From Sphingomonas telluris (GTDB lineage Bacteria > Pseudomonadota > Alphaproteobacteria > Sphingomonadales > Sphingomonadaceae): a DNA stretch of 64,000 nt. The position numbers and the translations under genes were made by a program. Shown piece after piece: positions 20,008 to 27,027 of the stretch; the stretch's first letter is position 1; the number at the start of each line of letters is the position of its first letter. The notes under the pieces were generated by a model, which was not told the origin of the DNA, did not search any database, and saw only the letters and a program-made list of their open reading frames with translations. The stretch covers positions 2,086,281 to 2,150,280 of the forward strand of contig NZ_JAKZHW010000001.1 in the NCBI RefSeq assembly GCF_022568775.1. The letters are read 5' to 3'.

Positions 20008-20763
20008 TTAAGCGATTGCCTCGCGGGCCATTTCTTCGAGCTTCGTCATCAGCGCGCGATGCGGGAACGGCCCATGGCTGATGCGCGCAACACCCGCATC
20101 CGCCCATTCCTGCTTCGGCGGAGCGCCGGGGAACGCGATGAGGTTGAGCGGCAGAGGAACCTCGCGAACGACTCGCTCGATGTGACGGCTGTCGGCCATC
20201 CGAGGAACGAAGAAGCCGCTCGCGCCTGCGTCGGCGAAGGCCTTCCCGCGGCGGACCACCTCGTCGATCAGCGCGTCGTCGTAGGTCTGCGTCTTCAGGA
20301 AGGCGTCGGTGCGGGCATTGATGAAGAAGGCGTCGCCCACGGCGCTGCGGATCGCCTGGATGCGGCGCACCTGCAGGTCGAGCGGGTGAAGGCCCTCACC
20401 GCCGATTACCTGGTCCTCGAAGTTGCAGCCGATCGCGCCGGTCGCCGCCAGGCGAACGACGTTTGCGGCTCCCTGATCGGGGTCGTCGGAATAGGCTCCC
20501 TCGAAGTCGACGGTCAGCGGTAAGTCAGTGGAGTCGGCAATGCGCTTCGCATTGGCGAAGACGAATTCGATGGGAACGCCTTGGCCGTCCGGCCAGCCAG
20601 CGGCATCCGCAACCGGGTGGCTGCCGGTCGCGAGAGCCTTGGCGCCCGCTTTCACGACCGCGGCAGCGCTTCCGACGTCCCAGATATTATAGAGAATCAC
20701 GGGGTGGCCGGGCACGTGCAGCGCGGCGAACGTCTCGAATTTGGAAGCCATGGCCGGGCCCAT
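20008..20763 (-). CDS. isocitrate lyase/PEP mutase superfamily enzyme
   Basis: About 251 residues of a TIM-barrel enzyme family that makes or breaks C-C or P-C bonds in 2-oxo acids (oxaloacetate decarboxylase or carboxy-PEP-mutase-like). Recognisable parts are LYNIWDVGSAAAVVKAGAKALAT, the metal-binding VDFEGAYSD, NFEDQ and INARTDAF. The cysteine of true isocitrate lyases (KKCGH) is missing, so it is not AceA. Start 20763 has AGGA eight bases upstream; MASKFETF at 20751 is also plausible. Substrate unknown. Confidence 0.8.
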   Translation of the reverse strand: MGPAMASKFETFAALHVPGHPVILYNIWDVGSAAAVVKAGAKALATGSHPVADAAGWPDGQGVPIEFVFANAKRIADSTDLPLTVDFEGAYSDDPDQGAANVVRLAATGAIGCNFEDQVIGGEGLHPLDLQVRRIQAIRSAVGDAFFINARTDAFLKTQTYDDALIDEVVRRGKAFADAGASGFFVPRMADSRHIERVVREVPLPLNLIAFPGAPPKQEWADAGVARISHGPFPHRALMTKLEEMAREAIA

Positions 20764-20835
20764 ACCAGCAATCCTGCGAGGTCGAAACAAAGCCGCTCTT
20801 TGAAGCGTTAGCGAGCGGACAGACAGGGGAAAGTT

Positions 20836-21378
20836 ATGACACGCGTACATGTGGCAATTCCGCTGGCGGCGCTCGCGCTGCTCGCTGGCTGCAAAACCAA
20901 CGACATGACCGATGGAGTAAAGAGCGCGGGAAGCGCTGTTGCGGACGGCGTGTCCGACGTCGCAAGCGCCGGAACCTCGCTCATCAACGTCAACCTCAGC
21001 AACGTCCTCAACGATCTGGCGCTCGACCTCAAGATCGACAAGGCCAACATCCCAATCAACGCGCAGATCCCGATCACTGTCGCCGCGAATGTGTGCGGCG
21101 TATCGATCAACATTCTATCGATCGGCGCCGGCGGCGGTTCGAGCAAGGGCTGCACCGCGACCACGACGTCGCCCGAGCTGACCCAGGCCGTCCAGCAGCA
21201 GCTCGCCGCGAACGGTTCGGTCGGTGGTGGCGCTCAGACGACGACAGGCTCCAGCACGGGCACGACTACGGGCACTACGACCGGAACGACGACCAGCACG
21301 GGCACAACGACCGGCACCGGCACGACGACCGGTACGACGACGAGTCAGCCGGATCCCAACACCCAACCGCCCCAGTAA
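20836..21378 (+). CDS. lipoprotein with C-terminal Thr/Gly repeat (twin 1)
   Basis: A 180-residue predicted lipoprotein with lipobox LLAGC at residues 15-19. A folded core begins INVNLSNVLNDLAL and includes IPINAQIPITVAANVCGVS and CTATTTSPELTQAVQQQ. The core is followed by a low-complexity tail of GTTT/TGTT repeats (about residues 135-168). The next gene encodes the same core with the repeat placed before it. A GGGGAAAG Shine-Dalgarno is present. I do not recognise a named family; two core cysteines may pair. Confidence 0.8.
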   Translation: MTRVHVAIPLAALALLAGCKTNDMTDGVKSAGSAVADGVSDVASAGTSLINVNLSNVLNDLALDLKIDKANIPINAQIPITVAANVCGVSINILSIGAGGGSSKGCTATTTSPELTQAVQQQLAANGSVGGGAQTTTGSSTGTTTGTTTGTTTSTGTTTGTGTTTGTTTSQPDPNTQPPQ

Positions 21379-21396
21379 TTTTCGGGAGGAATCAGA

Positions 21397-21897
21397 ATGA
21401 CCAAGGCATGGAAGTTTGCCGCCCTCGTGGCGTCCGTTGCGATGGTGTCGGCGTGCAAGACGACGGGTGATACCGCCCCCGCGAGCGCGAGCGGCGCGGG
21501 CTCCGCAAGCACTTCGGGCAGCACTGGCACGACCACTGGCGGCACCGCGGGATCGACAGGCGGCAGCACCGGCACCGGCAGCGGTTCGGGGTCGGGAAGC
21601 ATCCCGACCCTCGTCAACGTGAACCTTCAGAACGTGCTCAACGATTTGTCCGTGTCGCTGCAGGTGAACCGCGACAGCATTCCAGTGACTGCGCAGGTCC
21701 CGGTCGACGTCGCGGCGACCGTGTGCGGCGTTTCCGTCGATGCGCTGGCCGCCTCCGTCGCCAGCGGCAATGCGACCTGCACCGCCACCACCTCGAGCCC
21801 TCAGCTCACCCAGGTCGTTCAGCAGCAAATCTCAACCGGCGGCTCCGTAACTGGCGGCGATCAGAACACGAATGTCCCGCCTCCGCCGGGCAACTGA
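21397..21897 (+). CDS. lipoprotein with N-terminal Ser/Thr/Gly linker (twin 2)
   Basis: A 166-residue paralogue of the preceding protein, 18 bases downstream and surely in the same transcript (GGGAGG eight bases before ATG). Lipobox MVSAC ends at Cys20. Here the low-complexity Gly/Ser/Thr linker (about residues 27-66) lies between lipid anchor and core. The core shares VNVNLQNVLNDLSVSLQV, VAATVCGVSVDAL and CTATTSSPQLTQVVQQQ with twin 1. Function unknown; an envelope location is predicted. Confidence 0.8.
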   Translation: MTKAWKFAALVASVAMVSACKTTGDTAPASASGAGSASTSGSTGTTTGGTAGSTGGSTGTGSGSGSGSIPTLVNVNLQNVLNDLSVSLQVNRDSIPVTAQVPVDVAATVCGVSVDALAASVASGNATCTATTSSPQLTQVVQQQISTGGSVTGGDQNTNVPPPPGN

Positions 21898-21929
21898 GCC
21901 TGGCAGGCGAAGAAAAACGTTGCGTTTCT

Positions 21930-21954
21930 GGAACAGAGGACGGCAGTAAGCGTA
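21930..21954 (+). promoter_or_regulatory. candidate EcfG (general stress) promoter
   Basis: GGAAC at 21930-21934, a 16-base spacer and CGTA at 21951-21954, upstream of the small lipoprotein gene. The general stress sigma factor of alphaproteobacteria prefers GGAAC-N16/17-CGTT, so there is one mismatch in the -10 part. Confidence 0.3.
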
Positions 21955-22016
21955 TTGCTGTCTCCGAGAGCTTAGCCGCCTCGGTGCGGCTCTCACCATA
22001 ACGGGGAAGAGTATTC

Positions 22017-22286
22017 ATGAAGAAAATTTCGACCGCCATCGCAATCGCCGTGGGTGTTGTTTCTCTGTCGGCGTGCAAGCAAAGCCCGCAGGAGCAGGCT
22101 GCCGACAACATCGAGGCGAATGCCGAGAACACGGCCGACGCGATCGAAGCGAATGCCGACAACGTACCCGGCGTGACGCTCAACGACACTGCCGACAACG
22201 CTGCCGACGCAGTTCGCGCCGAGGGTGAGAATGCTGCCGACGCAGTTCGCAACGGTGCGGACGCCGACGGCAACAGCACCAACTAA
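22017..22286 (+). CDS. small Ala/Asp/Asn-rich lipoprotein
   Basis: An 89-residue protein with lipobox SLSAC ending at Cys19 or 20. The mature part is a helical low-complexity run built from repeats such as ADNIEANAEN, ADAIEANADN and AADAVR. A GGGGAAGAG ribosome site precedes the ATG and a strong terminator follows 35 bases after the stop, so it is a well-expressed single gene. Reminiscent of entericidin-like or Lpp-like small envelope lipoproteins; function unknown. Confidence 0.8.
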   Translation: MKKISTAIAIAVGVVSLSACKQSPQEQAADNIEANAENTADAIEANADNVPGVTLNDTADNAADAVRAEGENAADAVRNGADADGNSTN

Positions 22287-22321
22287 GTCCAATCGAACCA
22301 CTCGCACGCAGGTGGTTCGAG

Positions 22322-22360
22322 AAGGGGCGCTCCCTCGCGGGAGCGCCCCTTATCTTTTTT
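22322..22360 (+). terminator. strong rho-independent terminator
   Basis: Perfect 13-bp stem (arms 22322-22334 and 22339-22351, core GGGGCGCTCCC), TCGC tetraloop, then TATCTTTTTT. It ends the lipoprotein transcript in front of the convergent LytTR gene. Confidence 0.93.
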
Positions 22361-22376
22361 GGGCAATCAGTCCGGC

Positions 22377-23180
22377 TTAGTGAACGAAGCGGGCGACCAC
22401 GTCGCGGTACGACCGGCTGACTTTCACCTGCGCACCTGAATCAAGCACCAGGAAGCATTCGCCGTTGGTGTGCGGCTTCACCTGCCGAACCAGATCCAGA
22501 TTGACGATGGTCGAACGGTGCACTCGCTGGAAGCGGCGCGGATCGAGGCGCTTCTCCAGATCCTTCATCGTCTCGCGCAGGATGAGCGTGTTGTCGCCAG
22601 TCTGGATGCACATGTAGTCGCCGGCGGCATCGATCCGCTCGATCGTGTCGACATCGACCCGGAAGATCTGGCCCTGATCCTTGATGTTGATCATCTTCTC
22701 GAAACGCTCGGGAGCCGGCCCCTCAGGCGCAGCGTCCGCCAATTCCTCGGCCGCGGCCGGAGCATGTTCGGCAAGCACTTCCTTCAACCGCTCGTTTTCG
22801 CCGGCGCTGCGCTTCTCGGATAGCCGCTGGCGCACCCGTTCCAGGGTCGCCGACAAGCGGTCCTCGTCAACGGGCTTCATCAGATAGTCGACAGCCTGCG
22901 CTTCGAACGCGCGCAAGGCATGGTCGCCGTAGGCCGTGACGAAGACGAACAGCGGCGGTTCGACGTCCATCAGCCCCTGGATGACGGAAAAGCCGTCGAA
23001 ACCCGGCATCTGGATGTCGAGGAAAACGAGATCAGGCTTGTGGGTCTTGATGGCCCGGATCGCCTCCCGCCCATTGGCCGCGGTCGCGACCACTTCGACA
23101 TCGTCGTGGGCTTCAAGCCGCAGCTGAAGTCCCTGGGTCGCAAGCGGCTCGTCGTCGACGAGCACGGTGCGGATGGTCAT
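22377..23180 (-). CDS. LytTR-family response regulator
   Basis: A 267-residue regulator. The receiver domain (residues 1-120) has acidic pocket VDDEP and phospho-acceptor Asp55 in LVFLDIQMPG. A linker precedes a C-terminal LytTR DNA-binding domain (about 165-265) with FQRVHRSTIVNLDLV. It is preceded on the same strand by its kinase, with a 4-base overlap, so the two form a LytS/LytR-like pair. The target genes are not known. Confidence 0.92.
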   Translation of the reverse strand: MTIRTVLVDDEPLATQGLQLRLEAHDDVEVVATAANGREAIRAIKTHKPDLVFLDIQMPGFDGFSVIQGLMDVEPPLFVFVTAYGDHALRAFEAQAVDYLMKPVDEDRLSATLERVRQRLSEKRSAGENERLKEVLAEHAPAAAEELADAAPEGPAPERFEKMINIKDQGQIFRVDVDTIERIDAAGDYMCIQTGDNTLILRETMKDLEKRLDPRRFQRVHRSTIVNLDLVRQVKPHTNGECFLVLDSGAQVKVSRSYRDVVARFVH

Positions 23181-24391
23181 GAGTCTCTGTCTCCGGTTTC
23201 GTAGGGAATTTCTAAGATAACGCTGAAGCCCCCCTGGTCGTTCTGTCTGGTCGTAAAGCCGTGCGTCGCGCCATAGGCCTGCGCCAGACGGTCGCGAATG
23301 TTCGCCAGTCCGACCCCGGTCGATGGCGAGGCCGCAAGGTCCGACCCTTCGCCGCTGCCATTATCCGCGACTTCGAGACGCACAGCCTGTCCCTCGCGGC
23401 TAGCGGTGATCCAAATGTCCGCCCCATTCTCGCTCGGGGTCACGGCATATTTGATCGCATTTTCGATCAGCGGCTGCAGCAGCAGCGAGGGCAGGCGGGC
23501 CCCGATCGTGTCCGCATCGATGCGGAAATGGGGCCGCAGCCGATCCTCGAACCGCATCTTCTCGATTTCGAGATAGAGCTTCAGGGTCTCGACCTCCTGC
23601 GCCAGCGTCACCTTCGCGGTCGGCTCGTTGGCGAGCGTGTAACGCAGGAAGGAGGAAAGACGGGCCAGCATCGCGTTCGCCCGCTCCGTCTGCTTCAGCA
23701 GCACCAAAGTCGAGATCGAGTTCAGCGTGTTGAACAGGAAGTGCGGGTTGAGCTGATAGCGCAGCATCGCGAGCTGCGCCGTCGAGGCCTGGCTTTCCAG
23801 CCGCTCGCGCTGCTTGATCTCCCCTTCAAGCAGCAGGAAGTAATTGATGCCATAGTAGAGCGCTGCCCAGGCGGCGAGAAGTGCGAAGTTCAGTAGGATG
23901 GCGCCGAAGTAAGCGACGCCCGTCGGCCTCAGGCCCGGCTTCAGGAATGTCGCAACGCTCCACGTCTCGATGATCGAGAAGATCGCCGACGCCAAAATCA
24001 CGACAGCAAGGGACAGGACCAGGGTGAAGAGCGGTCGCATGGCGATGAGGCGCCGGAACAGCGACCCCATCAACAGGGTCAGCGAATAGCCGGTCGCCGT
24101 CAGCAGCGCGGTGTGGATGATCCAGATCGCGCCCATGCTGTTGGCGAAGCCCGACAGCGAGCGTAGGATGAAGTAGCCGGTCCAGCCCGCGCTCTGCAGG
24201 ATCCAAAATGCGCGGTTCTTGTCGTCGAAGAAGGGCTGATCGAGCCCGATTCCGCGCGCGATCGGCGCCGCAGGCGAGCGAACTGCCGCCGTGTCCGACG
24301 TCCTTCGTCCGCTCCGCAAGGGAGCCCGAGCCTTCAATGCCGCGCTATCGGTGGCCATTCGCGATCCGATATAAGCAGGCAATTCGGCCAT
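23177..24391 (-). CDS. LytS-type sensor histidine kinase
   Basis: Membrane kinase of 404 residues. Four or five N-terminal hydrophobic helices lie between about residues 60 and 195. A short coiled segment leads into the His_kinase domain with the phosphorylated histidine in YQLNPHFLFNTLNSIS, then an ATPase domain with PLIENAIKYA and DNGSG. ATG 24391 and ATG 24358 are both possible starts; neither has a clear Shine-Dalgarno. Overlaps the LytTR gene by four bases. Confidence 0.9.
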   Translation of the reverse strand: MAELPAYIGSRMATDSAALKARAPLRSGRRTSDTAAVRSPAAPIARGIGLDQPFFDDKNRAFWILQSAGWTGYFILRSLSGFANSMGAIWIIHTALLTATGYSLTLLMGSLFRRLIAMRPLFTLVLSLAVVILASAIFSIIETWSVATFLKPGLRPTGVAYFGAILLNFALLAAWAALYYGINYFLLLEGEIKQRERLESQASTAQLAMLRYQLNPHFLFNTLNSISTLVLLKQTERANAMLARLSSFLRYTLANEPTAKVTLAQEVETLKLYLEIEKMRFEDRLRPHFRIDADTIGARLPSLLLQPLIENAIKYAVTPSENGADIWITASREGQAVRLEVADNGSGEGSDLAASPSTGVGLANIRDRLAQAYGATHGFTTRQNDQGGFSVILEIPYETGDRDS

Positions 24392-24442
24392 TGCGAGCGA
24401 TGGCCGCTCGCGGCATTCCCTTCCGCCACGGGAGAAACACGG

Positions 24443-25024
24443 ATGAACGAAGAAGCTTCACGCGCGAGCTTCCGCAGCATGGACGAAGGCACGCAAGCCG
24501 ACTGGGCCATCATCGGCAGCCATTTCTTCCCTTACGCACAAGGCCTCGCCGATCGCGTCCTGGGGCATTTGAAGCTGCTCGATGGGGATTACGGCGGCTT
24601 CCCGGTCGATCGCCTGCAGCACTCCCTGCAGACCGCGACGCGCGCCCACCGCGGAGGCGAAAGCGAGGATTATGTCGTAATGGCGCTGCTCCACGACATC
24701 GGCGACACGCTCGGCAGCTACAATCATCCCGACATCGCGGCGGCGATCCTCAAGCCGTTCATGGACGAGCGGCTGCACTGGATGGTCGAGCATCACGGCG
24801 TGTTCCAGGGCTATTACTTCTTCCACTACATCGGCCTCGACCGCGACATGCGGGAGGCGTTCCGGGGTCACCCCCACTTTGAAGACACGGCGCGGTTCTG
24901 CGAGATCTATGACCAGACGGCGTTCGATCCGGACTATCAAAGCGCGCCGCTGGACTTCTTCGAGCCGATGGTCCGCCGCGTCTTCGCGGCACCGAAGCGC
25001 TCGATCTACGTTACCGCCGAATAA
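24443..25024 (+). CDS. HD-domain phosphohydrolase-like protein
   Basis: A 193-residue soluble protein. The metal-binding motifs of an HD fold are visible: HSLQTATRAHRGG, ALLHDIGD (the HD pair) and the later VEHHGVFQGYYFFHY. The arrangement recalls the diiron HD oxygenases such as PhnZ as well as ordinary phosphohydrolases, so the reaction is open. GGGAGA precedes the ATG. Only nine bases separate it from the M1 peptidase gene. Confidence 0.8.
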   Translation: MNEEASRASFRSMDEGTQADWAIIGSHFFPYAQGLADRVLGHLKLLDGDYGGFPVDRLQHSLQTATRAHRGGESEDYVVMALLHDIGDTLGSYNHPDIAAAILKPFMDERLHWMVEHHGVFQGYYFFHYIGLDRDMREAFRGHPHFEDTARFCEIYDQTAFDPDYQSAPLDFFEPMVRRVFAAPKRSIYVTAE

Positions 25025-25033
25025 GGATCCTCA

Positions 25034-26956
25034 ATGATTTCGTTCCGAACCGCCGTTGCGGCGGCCGCTCTGCTGCTGAGTGCCTGCCAGTCCTCGGAAG
25101 ACAACACGACCGCCTCGTCGAATGCTGCGGAGCCGAAGGAGGTGCAGATCGCCCCGGTTTTGACCACGCCGGACGCGCTTGATCCCGCGAGCTACGCGAA
25201 GCCGCTGGAGGCGCGGGTCTATCACGTCGGTCTCGATCTCAGTGTCGACTTCGACACCAAGCGCATCGGTGGGACGGCGAAGCTGGACATCGACCGCAAG
25301 CCCGATGCCAAGGAGATCGTCCTCGACGACAAGGGTCTGGAGATCGAAAGCATCACAGACGGGTCCGGCGAGCCGTTGACCTGGAAGGTGGGCACCGGCG
25401 ATCCCAGTCTAGGCGCGCCGCTCATCGTCGCGCTGAAGCCGGACACGAAGCAACTCGTCATCAAGTACAAGAGTGCGCCGGACGCAGGAGCGCTCCAGTG
25501 GCTCACGCCCGAGCAGACAGCCGGAAAGAAGAAGCCATACCTCTTCAGCCAAGGTCAGGCGATCGAGAACCGTAGCTGGATTCCGACGCAGGATTCGCCG
25601 GGTATCCGACAGGCATGGGACGCGACGATCCGCGTCCCCGCCGGCCTGACCGCTGTGATGAGTGCGCCCCGTTCATCCGAGCCGATGACCCAGGGCGGAG
25701 AGAGCATCTTCAGCTTCCGCATGGAGCACAGCGTCGCGCCCTACATGATCGCGATCGGCGTCGGCGATCTCGCGTTCAAGTCGCTCGGGCCGCGCACGGG
25801 CGTGTGGACCGAGCCGGTCATGCTCGACGCCGCCGCGAAGGAGTTGTCCGACACCGAGAAGATGGTGAGCGCGGCCGAGAAGCTCTATGGACCCTATCGC
25901 TGGGGCCGCTATGACCTGCTCGTCCTGCCTCCTTCCTTCCCGTTCGGCGGGATGGAGAACCCGACGCTGACCTTCCTCACGCCGACCTTCATCGCCGGCG
26001 ACAAGAGCCTCAACGGCCTAGTCGCGCATGAGCTGGCGCACAGCTGGTCAGGCAATCTCGTCACCAATGCGAACTGGGCCGACAGCTGGCTCAACGAAGG
26101 CGTAACCTCGTACTTCGAGAACCGGATCATGGAGGAGCTCTACGGTCCCAAGCGCGCATCACAGGAAGCAGCGCTCAGCTTCGATGATATGGAGAAAGCC
26201 TTCGCCGAAGAGGGCCGCAACGCGCCGATCACATCCCTGCACTTGCCCCCGAAGGAAGCACGACCGGACGGCGGCGCAGGCGGAATCATCTACGACAAGG
26301 GCGCCGATTTCCTGCGCACCATCGAAAGGATTGTCGGGCGCGAGAAGTGGGATGCGTATCTCCGCTCCTATTTCGACCGCCATGCCTTCCAGCCGATGAC
26401 ATCCGCGCTGTTCCTGGCGGACGTGCGGCAAAACCTGGTGAAGGGCGACAAGGCGCTCGAGCAGAAGCTTCAGCTCGACAATTGGATCTACAAGCCAGGC
26501 CTGCCCTCGAACGCCGCGTTGCCGGACCCGAAGGCCTTCGCGACGGTGGATAGGGCCGTGAAGGCCTTTGCCGGCGGAAGCCCGGCCCCCGCAGCCTTCA
26601 GCGGCTGGACGACGGCCGAGAAGTTGCGATTCATTAACAAATTACCGCGGAAATTGTCGACGGCGCGCCTGACGGAGCTCGAAAACAAGCTGAAGCTCAA
26701 CGAGGCTGGCAACCAGGAAGTATTGTTCGCCTGGCTCAATCTCGCCGTCGCCAATCGCTTCGATCCTGCCGTACCCGCGCTTGAGCACTTCCTGACGACA
26801 CAGGGCCGCCGCAAGTTCGTAAAGCCGCTAATTCAATCACTTGCCGAGGATCGGCAGTGGGGAAGGCCCATCGCAGCGCGCGTTTATGGAGAGGCCCGGG
26901 CGTCCTATCACCCGGTAACCCAGCGCGATTTGGATAAACTCAAGTTAGCCGAATAG
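25034..26956 (+). CDS. M1-family zinc aminopeptidase, lipoprotein
   Basis: Secreted lipid-anchored metallopeptidase of 640 residues (lipobox LLLSAC ending near Cys18). The M1 exopeptidase signature GGMENP and zinc site HELAHSWSGN, with the third ligand in NEGVTSYFE 18 residues later, are intact. The C-terminal helical domain is of the leukotriene-A4-hydrolase type. A tyrosine in the IIYDKGADFL region matches the family proton donor position. Probably trims peptides in the periplasm. An AAGGA site precedes the ATG. Confidence 0.92.
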   Translation: MISFRTAVAAAALLLSACQSSEDNTTASSNAAEPKEVQIAPVLTTPDALDPASYAKPLEARVYHVGLDLSVDFDTKRIGGTAKLDIDRKPDAKEIVLDDKGLEIESITDGSGEPLTWKVGTGDPSLGAPLIVALKPDTKQLVIKYKSAPDAGALQWLTPEQTAGKKKPYLFSQGQAIENRSWIPTQDSPGIRQAWDATIRVPAGLTAVMSAPRSSEPMTQGGESIFSFRMEHSVAPYMIAIGVGDLAFKSLGPRTGVWTEPVMLDAAAKELSDTEKMVSAAEKLYGPYRWGRYDLLVLPPSFPFGGMENPTLTFLTPTFIAGDKSLNGLVAHELAHSWSGNLVTNANWADSWLNEGVTSYFENRIMEELYGPKRASQEAALSFDDMEKAFAEEGRNAPITSLHLPPKEARPDGGAGGIIYDKGADFLRTIERIVGREKWDAYLRSYFDRHAFQPMTSALFLADVRQNLVKGDKALEQKLQLDNWIYKPGLPSNAALPDPKAFATVDRAVKAFAGGSPAPAAFSGWTTAEKLRFINKLPRKLSTARLTELENKLKLNEAGNQEVLFAWLNLAVANRFDPAVPALEHFLTTQGRRKFVKPLIQSLAEDRQWGRPIAARVYGEARASYHPVTQRDLDKLKLAE

Positions 26957-27027
26957 TCGGTGGCCCCTTAACCGCCTCTCAACCCTCTTCGGCTACCGCT
27001 CGCTGAGACCAGATTTAGCGAGTGGGA

